A stretch of 64,000 bases of DNA from AP-15 sp963772965 (lineage in GTDB: Bacteria > Pseudomonadota > Alphaproteobacteria > ATCC43930 > CGMCC-115725). Positions within the stretch are counted from its first letter, which is position 1, and the number at the start of each line of letters is the position of its first letter. Shown here piece by piece: positions 16,599 through 25,576 of the stretch. Under the pieces are notes generated by a model. The model did no database searches. It was not told the DNA's origin and was given only the letters and a program-made list of their open reading frames with translations. The position numbers and the translations under genes are program-made. Location: the NCBI GenBank assembly GCA_963772965.1, contig CAVYZU010000012.1, positions 455,179 through 519,178 on the forward strand. The letters are read 5' to 3'.

Positions 16599-19500
16599 AT
16601 GGCCGTGCCCGCAAGACAGGGACTTTACGATCCGCGCAACGAACATGATTCCTGCGGCGTGGGCTTCGTCGCCAACATAAAAGGGCGAAAATCGCACGAC
16701 ATCATCGAGCGCGGCCTGCAGATCCTGGTAAATCTCGACCATCGCGGCGCCGTCGGCGCCGACCCACTGGTTGGGGACGGCGCTGGTTGTCTGATTCAGA
16801 TGCCGGATGCATTGCTGCGCGATTGGGCGAATAGCCAAGGCCTGATCTTGCCCGCGCCAGGACGATACGCGGTCGCGATGTGCTTTCTGCCACGCGACAG
16901 CGAGGCGCGAGATTTTGCGATCGGCCATATCGAGCATTTTATCCGTGCCGAAGGCCAGTCGTTGGTTGGTTGGCGCGACGTGCCGACCGACACGACCGGG
17001 CTTGGCGCGCGCGTCATCGAAACGATGCCGACGATCCGCCAAGCGATCGTCGCCGCCGATCCGGCGCTCGTCGACCAAGACGCGTTCGAGCGTAAAATAT
17101 TGACGATCCGCAAGCAGGCGCTGAACAGCGTCGTCGCTCTCGGCGGGCGTCACGGTCTGCCGGGTTTGCCCGAACTTTATACGCCATCGTTTTCGACGCG
17201 CACCCTCGTGTACAAGGGGCTATTATTAGCTCCGCAGGTCGGCGGCTTTTACAAAGATTTGAGTAATCCGCTGACGGTTTCGGCGCTGGCGCTGGTTCAT
17301 CAGCGGTTTTCGACCAATACCTTTCCGTCTTGGCGGCTCGCTCATCCCTATCGGTTCTTGTGCCATAACGGCGAGATCAACACAGTTCGCGGCAACGTCA
17401 ATTGGATGCATGCGCGCCGTCAGGCGATGACTTCCGAGCTGTTGGGCGCCGATCTCGCAAAGATGGTGCCGCTGATCGGGCCGAACCAATCCGACACCGC
17501 CTGCATCGACAATGCGCTCGAATTGCTGGTCATCGGCGGCGGCTATTCGCTGTCGCATGCGATGATGATGCTGATCCCCGAAGCCTGGGCCGGCGACCCG
17601 CTGATGGATCCGCAGCGGCGCGCGTTTTACGAATACCATGCAGCATTGATGGAACCATGGGACGGGCCGGCGGCGATCACCTTTACCGATGGCCGTCAGA
17701 TCGGCGCCACCCTCGACCGCAACGGCTTGCGGCCGGCACGCTATGTGATCACCGACGACGATCATGTGATCATGGCGTCGGAGGCGGGCGTCCTGCCGGT
17801 GCCGGAGGAGCGCATCCGGCGCAAATGGCGGCTGCAGCCGGGAAAGATGCTGCTGATCGACTTTGAAGAAGGCCGCATAATCGACGACGACGAAATCAAG
17901 CAAAAATTGGCTGCCGAGCACCCGTACGACGCTTGGTTGCAGGCAACTCAGTTTAAGCTCTCGGAATTGCCCGATGTGTCGGCGGGCAATTTGGAAGAAT
18001 ATTCCCGGGCGGTGGTGCCGACACGGCCCAACGACCCCATGACGCACCTGAACCAGCAGCAGGCCTTCGGGTATACCCAGGAAGACATCCAGTTCTTTCT
18101 GGAACCGATGGCGCGAGATGCCGACGACCCGGTCGGCTCGATGGGCACCGACACGCCGATCGCCGCACTCTCGACCAAGCCCAAGCTGCTCTACAATTAT
18201 TTCAAGCAGAATTTTGCCCAGGTCACCAATCCGCCGATCGACCCAATCCGCGAAGAGTTAGTGATGTCGCTGGTCTCGATGATCGGGCCGCGGCCGAACC
18301 TGTTAGGTCACGAAGCCGGCACGCATTACCGGCTCGAGGTGGCGCAACCGATCTTGACCGATGGCGATCTGCAAAAGATCCACGCCATTGAAACCCTGGT
18401 CCCCGCCTTTCGCACCGATACGCTCGATACGACTTGGGCGTCGGCGGAGGGTGCAGACGGTATGGCGCCGGCGCTCGAACGCCTTTGCTATGAGGCGACG
18501 CTCGCGGTCGAAGCCGGCCATAACATCTTGATCTTGTCAGACCGTGCGACTTCGGCTGAACGCGTGCCGATCCCGGCATTGCTCGCGACCTCGGCCGTTC
18601 ACCATCATCTGATCCGCCAAGGGCTGCGTACGTCGACCGGCATCGTCGTCGAAACCGGCGAGGCGCGCGAGGTCCATCATTTCTGCGCACTCGCCGGTTA
18701 TGGCGCAGAAGCGGTCAACCCCTATCTAGCCTTTGCGACACTAGAACAAATCCGGATCGAAAACGATCTGCCGCTAACCGCCGAAGCGGTCCAGAAGAAT
18801 TATCTCAAGGCAGTCGGCAAAGGCATCCTAAAGGTCATGTCCAAGATGGGCATTTCGACCTATCAGTCTTATTGCGGCGCGCAAATCTTTGATGCCGTCG
18901 GGCTCGCCAGCGATTTTGTCGAGAAATACTTTACCGGCACGGCGACGACGATCGAGGGCGTGGGCCTAGGTGAGATCGCCCAGGAGGCGGTCGAGCGCCA
19001 CCGCCACGCCTATGGCGAGAATCCGATTTACGACGGCATGCTGGATGTCGGCGGCGATTACGCGTTTCGGCTGCGCGGCGAGGATCACGCTTGGACGCCG
19101 CAATCGGTCGCCAAGTTGCAGCATGCGGTGCGCGGTAATTCTCAGGACGACTACCGTGCCTTCGCCGCCACGATCAACGATCAGAGCGAGCGACTGCTGA
19201 CGATCCGCGGGTTGATGACATTGAAGGCCGCAGCCCAGCCGGTACCGCTAGACGAAGTCGAGCCCGCCAGCGAAATCGTCAAGCGGTTTGCCACCGGTGC
19301 AATGAGCTTTGGTTCGATCAGCCGAGAAGCGCATACGACCCTTGCGATCGCGATGAACCGCATCGGCGGCAAGTCCAACACCGGCGAAGGCGGTGAGGAA
19401 GCGAGCCGGTTCAAACCGCTCGACAACGGCGACTCGATGCGTTCTGCGATCAAGCAAGTCGCTTCGGGACGGTTCGGCGTCACGACCGAGTATCTGGTCA

Positions 19501-21270
19501 ACGCCGACGATCTGCAGATCAAGATGGCGCAAGGCGCCAAGCCCGGCGAAGGCGGGCAGTTGCCCGGCCGCAAGGTCGACAAGAATATCGCCCGGGTGCG
19601 CTATTCGACTCCCGGAGTTCGGGCTGATCTCGCCGCCGCCGCATCATGACATCTATTCAATCGAGGATCTGGCGCAGCTTATCCACGATCTGAAAAACCC
19701 CAATCCGCGGGCGCGGATTTCGGTCAAGCTCGTCTCCGAAGTCGGCGTCGGCACAGTCGCCGCGGGCGTCAGCAAGGCCCGTGCCGACCACGTGACGATC
19801 GCCGGGTTTGAAGGTGGCACGGGTGCGAGCCCGCTGACCTCGCTGACCCATGCCGGTTCGCCGTGGGAAATCGGTCTCGCCGAAACCCAGCAGACCTTGG
19901 TGTTGAACGGGTTGCGCGGACGGATCGCGGTCCAGGTCGATGGCGGATTGCGCACGGGCCGCGACGTCGTCGTCGGCGCCATGCTCGGTGCTGATGAATT
20001 CGGTTTCGCGACGGCGCCGCTGATTGCTGCCGGCTGCATCATGATGCGCAAATGCCACCTAAACACTTGCCCGGTCGGCATCGCCACCCAGGACCCGGTG
20101 TTGCGCGCCCGCTTTACCGGCCAGCCCGAGCATGTGATCAACTATTTTTTCTTTGTCGCCGAAGAAGTCCGCGAGCTGATGGGACAGCTCGGCTTTCGTA
20201 AGTTCAACGAGATGATCGGCCGGGTCGACCGGCTCGATATGGTCCGGGCGATCGAGCATTGGAAAGCCAAGGGCGTCGACCTGTCGCGATTGCTCCACTC
20301 GGTAACGCCAAAGCCGGGCGTGGCGATCTACAATTGCGAGCGGCAGAGCCATCACCTCGACAAGGCGCTCGACAACGAACTGATCGCGGCGTCGCAACCG
20401 GCTCTCGAAGCGCGCCAGCCGGTGCGCATCGAGCGCGATATCCGCAACGTCCACCGCACCGTCGGCGCCATGCTGTCGGGCGAGGTGGCACGGCGCTACG
20501 GCCATGGCGGCCTGCCGCAAGACACGATTTGGGCTCGCTTCAACGGCAACGCGGGCCAGAGCTTTGGCGCGTTTCTGGCGCGCGGTGTCACCCTCGAACT
20601 GTTTGGCGACGCCAACGACTATGTCGGCAAGGGGCTCTCGGGCGGCCGCTTGATCGTACGTCAACCGCCTAACACAAAGCGCGAGCCGACCGAAAACATC
20701 ATCATCGGCAACACCGTCCTCTACGGCGCCATTGCCGGCGAAGCTTATTTCGAGGGCGTTGCCGGTGAGCGGTTCGCGGTGCGCAATTCGGGCGCGGTTG
20801 CGGTTGTCGAAGGCACTGGCGATCATGGCTGCGAGTACATGACCGGCGGGGTCGTCGTCGTGCTCGGCGACACCGGGCGGAATTTCGCCGCCGGCATGTC
20901 GGGTGGCATTGCCTATGTCTGGGACCAGAAAGCCCGCTTCCGTGATTTGTGCAACTCCGCGGGCGTCGATCTGGAGCCGATTGCTCCTCCCGATCCCGAT
21001 GAGGCCGATGATCCAGATCGGCCGCATCAGCGCTCGCCTTCCGTCGAGGATGCCGGGATGGGCGATTTGCTGCGTTTCGACGCCGCCCGGCTGCGCATTG
21101 TGCTCGAACGTCATCACCTGCTGACCGGAAGCGCACGCGCGCGCACTCTACTGGAAGACTGGGACAATACCCTCGCCGCTTTTGTCAAGGTGATGCCCAG
21201 GGATTACCGCCGTGCCTTGCTCGAACTCCGGAGCGAACAGGAGGCTGCGCGGATGGCCGCCGCCGAGTGA
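16599..21270 (+). CDS. gltB: Glutamate synthase (GOGAT) large subunit, one frameshift
   Basis: Restored length is about 1,555 residues, normal for the family. In order: an N-terminal class II glutaminase with nucleophile Cys19 after a short propeptide (HDSCGVGFVANIKG); the central domain; the FMN/Fe-S synthase domain (SFGSISREAHTTLAIAMNR, GEGGQLPGRKVDKNIA, CHLNTCPVGIATQDP); and the C-terminal GXGXG beta-helix (IIIGNTVLYGAIAGEAYFEGVAGERF). It makes two glutamates from glutamine and 2-oxoglutarate with the GltD subunit. The frame is lost at about 19618, where one extra base in GTTCGGGCTG moves the rest to another frame; every domain is otherwise intact, so an assembly error is likely. I chose ATG 16599 over upstream TTG/GTG codons. 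Confidence 0.93.
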
Positions 21271-22223
21271 GGCGGCGCGACTTTTTCGCCGCTATCCTCT
21301 GCGCAGCAGCCTTGGATTCGGTAGCAGGCCGGACACAACCGCTAAAGCTGCCCGTGATTGGAGTTTTGGTTGCCAGCACACCGGACCCGGAGCCCGCTCT
21401 GCGGCGATTTCGCCAAGGACTTAATCAGCTCGGCTATATCGAAGGGCAGACGATACAAATCGACGTGCGTTCCCCCGCGGGAAACGCAGAGCGCCTCCCT
21501 CAACTCGCAGACGACCTGGTCCGCGCGAAGGTAGACGTCATCGCCGCTTGGCTAACGCCAGCGGTTCTGGCCGCAAAACACGCCACAAGCGAGATCCCGA
21601 TAGTAATGATCGGCGCCGCCGACCCGGTCGGCGTCGGTCTGGTCGCCAGCCTCGCCCGCCCGGGAGGCAACATTACCGGGTTGGCTGGCCAAACCGCTGA
21701 ATTGGCCGGCAAGCAGGTCGAATTGCTCAAAGAGCCACTACCGAAGCTTAGCCGCATCGCGGCGTTGTGCAGTGCGCCGGATGCATTTTCCAGGCTTTTC
21801 CTCAAGCACATTAAAGCCGGGTACCTCACAAAAATCGAAGTCATGCCGATCACGGTTGCGGCTATCCGGGAGCTCGATGCCGCGTTTGTCACGGTGAGCG
21901 AGCGTGTTGAGGCGATCGTCGTCCAGCCATCCTTGCCGCTCCAGCATGTTGCCGACCTCGCATTGCGCTATCGAATTCCGGCGGCCGCGCCGCTTGAACC
22001 GTTCGCCCAGGCCGGTGGGCTGCTGGCTTACGCGAACAAAGCCGATTTCAATCATCGGGCCGCTGTCTTCGTGGACAAAATCCTGAAAGGCGCCAAGCCA
22101 GCCGACTTGCCGGTCGAGCAGCCGACCCGGTTCGAGTTGATCATCAATATGAAGACCGCAAAAGCACTCGGTCTGACCATCCCGCCGGCGCTGCTCGCGC
22201 GCGCCGACCAATTGATCGAATGA
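21267..22223 (+). CDS. ABC transporter substrate-binding protein (ABC_sub_bind family), copy 1
   Basis: 318 residues with a signal peptide and the TrpX/ABC_sub_bind fold: PVIGVLVASTPDPEPALRRF, GLNQLGYIEGQTIQIDVRSP, PAVLAAKHATSEIPIVMIGA, DPVGVGLVASLARPGGNITG and the closing NMKTAKALGLTIPPALLARAD. Such proteins are extremely expanded in Bradyrhizobium-type genomes and are often found without a permease. The GTG start overlaps the gltB stop (GTGA), so it is translationally coupled to gltB. The ligand is unknown; the family includes aromatic amino acid binders. Confidence 0.9.
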   Translation: MRRRDFFAAILCAAALDSVAGRTQPLKLPVIGVLVASTPDPEPALRRFRQGLNQLGYIEGQTIQIDVRSPAGNAERLPQLADDLVRAKVDVIAAWLTPAVLAAKHATSEIPIVMIGAADPVGVGLVASLARPGGNITGLAGQTAELAGKQVELLKEPLPKLSRIAALCSAPDAFSRLFLKHIKAGYLTKIEVMPITVAAIRELDAAFVTVSERVEAIVVQPSLPLQHVADLALRYRIPAAAPLEPFAQAGGLLAYANKADFNHRAAVFVDKILKGAKPADLPVEQPTRFELIINMKTAKALGLTIPPALLARADQLIE

Positions 22224-23182
22224 GACGGCGCGACGTCATTGCCATGCTCACCGGCGCCGCGTCGCTAACGTCGATAGCGGTCCTGGCGCAGCAGCAGAAG
22301 ATGCCGACGATCGGTGTGCTGGTTCCCGGCAAACAAGCCGAAGCCGGCCTCCGCCTTTTTCCGAGGGGATTGCGCGAGCTTGGCTATATCGAGGGGAAGA
22401 ACATTCGCCTCGATATCCGTTCGGCCGACGGCGATCTCGCCCGCCTGCCCGGGTTGGCGGCAGATCTAGTTCGCGAGAAGGTCGCTGTCCTGGTGCCATG
22501 GTCGACACCGGCCGTGCTGGCCGCCAAGCACGCGACGAGCGAGATCCCCATAGTGATCATGGCTGCTGGCGACCCGGTTGCCAGCGGGATCGTGTCGAGC
22601 CTGGCACGCCCCGGCGGCAATATTACGGGCATGGCTGCCATCGATACGGAGACCGTCGGAAAGCAGCTCGAACTGCTGCGAGAGGCCGTGCCAGGCCTCG
22701 CTCGGATTGCCGCGCTCCTGAATGGCGCCGATCCGTTTTCCGAGCAGCTGCTGACGCGTATCAAGCTCGCCGGCGTGGCCCAGCGGATCGAAATCGTCGC
22801 GCTGTTGGTTGTCGCCGGTTCCGAACTCGACGCGGCTTTTTCCACAATATTCGACAAAAGGATCGGCGCGGCGATCGTACAACCAACCTTGCCGCTTGAA
22901 CGCATTGCCGATCTTGCGCTCCGCCACCGCCTGCCGGCGAGTTCGTCATCCGGGGTGTTCGCGACATATGGCGGTCTGATGGCCTACACGCCGAAGCAGA
23001 GGGACCTCTATTGGGGCGCGGCGGCACTCGTCGACAAGGTGCTCAAGGGCGCAAAGCCCGCTGATCTGCCCATTGAGCTGCCGAGGCGGTTCGATTTGAT
23101 TATCAATATGAAAACTGCCGAGGCGATGGGCCTTCGCCTCCCTGCAACGCTGCTCGCCCGCGCCGACGAGGTTATCGAATGA
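22220..23182 (+). CDS. ABC transporter substrate-binding protein (ABC_sub_bind family), copy 2
   Basis: 320 residues, clearly paralogous to the preceding protein along its whole length (same GYIEG, KHATSEIPIV, SLARPGGNITG and NMKTAEAMGL landmarks). The signal peptide ends near VLAQQQ. The ATG overlaps the previous stop (ATGA). A tandem duplication of a solute-binding gene inside a gltB-gltD locus is the likely origin. No permease or ATPase gene is nearby. Ligand unknown. Confidence 0.9.
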   Translation: MRRRDVIAMLTGAASLTSIAVLAQQQKMPTIGVLVPGKQAEAGLRLFPRGLRELGYIEGKNIRLDIRSADGDLARLPGLAADLVREKVAVLVPWSTPAVLAAKHATSEIPIVIMAAGDPVASGIVSSLARPGGNITGMAAIDTETVGKQLELLREAVPGLARIAALLNGADPFSEQLLTRIKLAGVAQRIEIVALLVVAGSELDAAFSTIFDKRIGAAIVQPTLPLERIADLALRHRLPASSSSGVFATYGGLMAYTPKQRDLYWGAAALVDKVLKGAKPADLPIELPRRFDLIINMKTAEAMGLRLPATLLARADEVIE

Positions 23183-23242
23183 GCCTGGAAGCGGACGTCC
23201 GCAGCCGCCGGTGATGCTCGCAGTTGATGCAAGCGGCGAAAT

Positions 23243-23277
23243 CGGACAATATTGCGATATGTCAGCAATATTGACCG
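23243..23277. promoter_or_regulatory. Dyad-symmetric AT-rich element upstream of gltD
   Basis: CAATATTGC and GCAATATTG form a perfect 9-bp inverted repeat around a 9-nt centre. After one mismatch on each side, CGG and CCG extend it by three more pairs. It lies 34-68 nt upstream of the gltD start, in an AT-rich island inside GC-rich DNA. It could be an operator or an RNA hairpin; I know no regulator for it. Confidence 0.45.
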
Positions 23278-23310
23278 GACCGCCCGGGACGGAATGCCGA
23301 GGACCAACCG

Positions 23311-24762
23311 ATGGGTAGACCGACAGGCTTTCTCGAAATCGAGCGCCGCGACCGGCCCTACGACAAGCCGGAAGTTCGCCGCAGCAGCTGGAAAGAGTTC
23401 GTCAAACCGCTACCCGAGCCGGAGACGCGCAAACAGGCCGCACGCTGTATGGATTGCGGCATCCCGTTTTGTCACGACGGCTGCCCAGTCAACAATCTGA
23501 TCCCAAACTGGAACGATCTGGTCTATCGCGACCAGTGGCAGACTGCGCTGAAGGCGCTGCATTCGACCAATAATTTCCCGGAATTCACTGGCCGCGTCTG
23601 CCCGGCGCCGTGCGAGGCGGCGTGCACACTCAATATCGACGACAATCCTGTGACGATCAAAACAATCGAATGCGCAATCGTCGATCGCGGTTGGCACGAA
23701 GGCTGGATCGAACCATTGCTCCCGGCCCGGCCGACCGGCAAGACCGTCGCGGTCGTCGGTTCGGGTCCGGCTGGCCTCGCCTGCGCCCAGCAATTGGCCC
23801 GTGCCGGGCATGCCGTCACCTTGTTTGAAAAGGCCGACCGCATTGGTGGGCTGCTGCGCTACGGCATCCCGGACTTCAAGATGGACAAATCGCTGATCGA
23901 TCGCCGGATCGCTCAGATGACCGCTGAAGGCGTGACGTTTCGCACCGAAACCGAAATCGGCGCCGATGTCGCGATGGCATCACTGCTGGAGCAATTCGAT
24001 GCAGTGGCATTGACCGGCGGCGCCGAGACCGCGCGCGATCTCGAGGTCCTGGGGCGTGACCTCGCCGGGATCGATTTCGCAATGGATTATTTGCCGCAGC
24101 AAAACAAACGGAATGCCGGGGACGACGAAGGCCGCGCTGCGCCCAATGGAACGATCTCTGCCGAGCGCAAGCATGTCATAGTTATTGGCGGCGGCGACAC
24201 CGGTTCAGACTGCATCGGCACCGCCGTGCGCCAGCGCGCTGCTTCGATTACTCAGCTCGAAATTTTGCCAAAACCGCCGGAACGCGAAAACAAGGCGCTG
24301 ACCTGGCCCGATTGGCCAATGAAATTGCGTACCTCGTCATCCCAGGAAGAAGGCTGCGAGCGCGATTGGGCGGTACTGACCAAAAAGGCAGTCGGCGAAA
24401 ATGGCCGTGTCAGTGGCCTCGAATGCGTGAGGGTCGATTGGGTTAAAGACCCGAGCGGCCGCTTTGCAATGCGCGAGGTGCCGGGCAGCAGCTTCACGTT
24501 GAAGGCCGATTTGGTGTTATTGGCGATGGGCTTTACCGGCCCGGTCAAAGCCGGCATGATCGAGCAGTCGGGTGTCGCATTGGATCCGCGCGGCAATGTT
24601 CTCGCCAATACGCTCGATTACCGGACCTCGATGGCCAAAGTATTTGCCGCCGGCGATATGCGGCGCGGGCAATCTCTCGTCGTCTGGGCGATACGCGAAG
24701 GCCGCCAATGTGCCCGCGCGATCGATGAATTCCTAATGGGGTCGAGCCTACTGCCGCGGTAA
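23311..24762 (+). CDS. gltD: Glutamate synthase small subunit
   Basis: 483 residues, the usual length. Two N-terminal cysteine clusters (CMDCGIPFCHDGCP and CPAPCEAAC) bind the Fe-S centres that pass electrons to GltB. The FAD site is VAVVGSGPAGLACAQQLARAG with FEKADRIGGLLRYGIPDFKM, the NADPH-site motif is VIVIGGGDTGSDC, and FAAGDMRRGQSLVVWAI closes the FAD domain. It supplies reducing power from NADPH for glutamate synthesis. It is 128 nt from the upstream binding-protein gene, with its own candidate regulatory dyad. Confidence 0.95.
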   Translation: MGRPTGFLEIERRDRPYDKPEVRRSSWKEFVKPLPEPETRKQAARCMDCGIPFCHDGCPVNNLIPNWNDLVYRDQWQTALKALHSTNNFPEFTGRVCPAPCEAACTLNIDDNPVTIKTIECAIVDRGWHEGWIEPLLPARPTGKTVAVVGSGPAGLACAQQLARAGHAVTLFEKADRIGGLLRYGIPDFKMDKSLIDRRIAQMTAEGVTFRTETEIGADVAMASLLEQFDAVALTGGAETARDLEVLGRDLAGIDFAMDYLPQQNKRNAGDDEGRAAPNGTISAERKHVIVIGGGDTGSDCIGTAVRQRAASITQLEILPKPPERENKALTWPDWPMKLRTSSSQEEGCERDWAVLTKKAVGENGRVSGLECVRVDWVKDPSGRFAMREVPGSSFTLKADLVLLAMGFTGPVKAGMIEQSGVALDPRGNVLANTLDYRTSMAKVFAAGDMRRGQSLVVWAIREGRQCARAIDEFLMGSSLLPR

Positions 24763-24813
24763 AGCCGCAACGCGAGTGTTGCTGAACAGATTTGGCTTCG
24801 CCCTCGGTCGCAT

Positions 24814-25245
24814 TTATGCAGGCAGCGCTGTCAGATGCCCGCGCGCGGCGTAATCGAGAATTCTGCGATCGCGGGTCATAAGAACAGCGCCGGTCACGCG
24901 GGCGGTTGCTACGATCAAGCGGTCGGCCGGATCCCGATGAAATGCTTCGGGAAGAGTGCTCCCTTCGATGGCCACCCGGGGCAGCAGTGCCTCTATAGAC
25001 AGGCCTCGCACCGAGACGGCCCGCTCGATCCATTGAGCTATGGGTTCGCCCAGAACAATGCGCCCGCGCGACGCCAAAAGCGCCGTTTCCCACACCGAGA
25101 TCGCCGCAATCCTGAGCCGGCCCGAGGCCGCGGCACGATTGATTGTCGTTCGATCGCTGGTCGCCAACTCCGTATTCGCGAGCATGAACCAGAGCCATAC
25201 GTGCGTATCCAACAACAGCGGCCGAGACTCAGATGTTCTCCTCAT
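24814..25245 (-). CDS. PIN-domain toxin (VapC-type)
   Basis: 143 residues with the PIN ribonuclease signature: LLLDTHVWLWF (first Asp), ISVWETALL (Glu), HRDPADRLIVATARV (Asp) and LMTRDRRILDY (last Asp). These acidic residues bind Mg2+ for RNA cleavage. It overlaps by 17 nt the upstream antitoxin gene, the usual order for a type II toxin-antitoxin operon. The PIN subtype resembles the PIN_SMc type paired with Phd/YefM antitoxins. Confidence 0.88.
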   Translation of the reverse strand: MRRTSESRPLLLDTHVWLWFMLANTELATSDRTTINRAAASGRLRIAAISVWETALLASRGRIVLGEPIAQWIERAVSVRGLSIEALLPRVAIEGSTLPEAFHRDPADRLIVATARVTGAVLMTRDRRILDYAARGHLTALPA

Positions 25246-25480
25246 CGCCGGTCCATTCTACGTCTTCGATAGGACTGATGATGTCTCCGCATATCCTGGC
25301 CGTACCCGCCATATACCCGAAAAGATCTATCGGTTCCTCGTCTACAGGTGTCAGCTTGGCTACCGGTTTCCCTCTTTTAGTGATAACAACCGATCGACGG
25401 GTCCGCGCTACCTCGTCCAACAGACGAAGACATCGGGCCTTAAAATCAGCTGCCGGGATGCGCGTGAGCTCGTTGTCCAT
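25229..25480 (-). CDS. Phd/YefM-family antitoxin
   Basis: 83 residues. The N-terminal part has the Phd/YefM fold: IPAADFKARCLRLLDEVARTRRSVVITKRGKPVAKLTP. The acidic C-terminus (PIEDVEWTGDEENI) would wrap the toxin. It represses its own operon and neutralises the PIN toxin encoded just downstream. I took the internal ATG at 25480; the frame extends upstream to 25906, but that part has no antitoxin text and overlaps the divergent molybdenum hydroxylase gene. Confidence 0.86.
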   Translation of the reverse strand: MDNELTRIPAADFKARCLRLLDEVARTRRSVVITKRGKPVAKLTPVDEEPIDLFGYMAGTARICGDIISPIEDVEWTGDEENI

Positions 25481-25576
25481 GATACTTGTCCATGACTGTT
25501 TGTAAATGACCATATAGAGACATGTACCTCTCCACAAGTCGGGGACAAGGTGTGCCAAGGGCAAACGGAGAAACGG

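Noticed and set aside
19600..19660. Programmed ribosomal frameshift in gltB
   Set aside because: There is no slippery heptamer at the site, GltB is not known to need one, and similar single-base breaks occur in many genes of this window.
20059..21117. 352-codon frame opposite the 3' part of gltB
   Set aside because: Shadow of gltB; no independent support.
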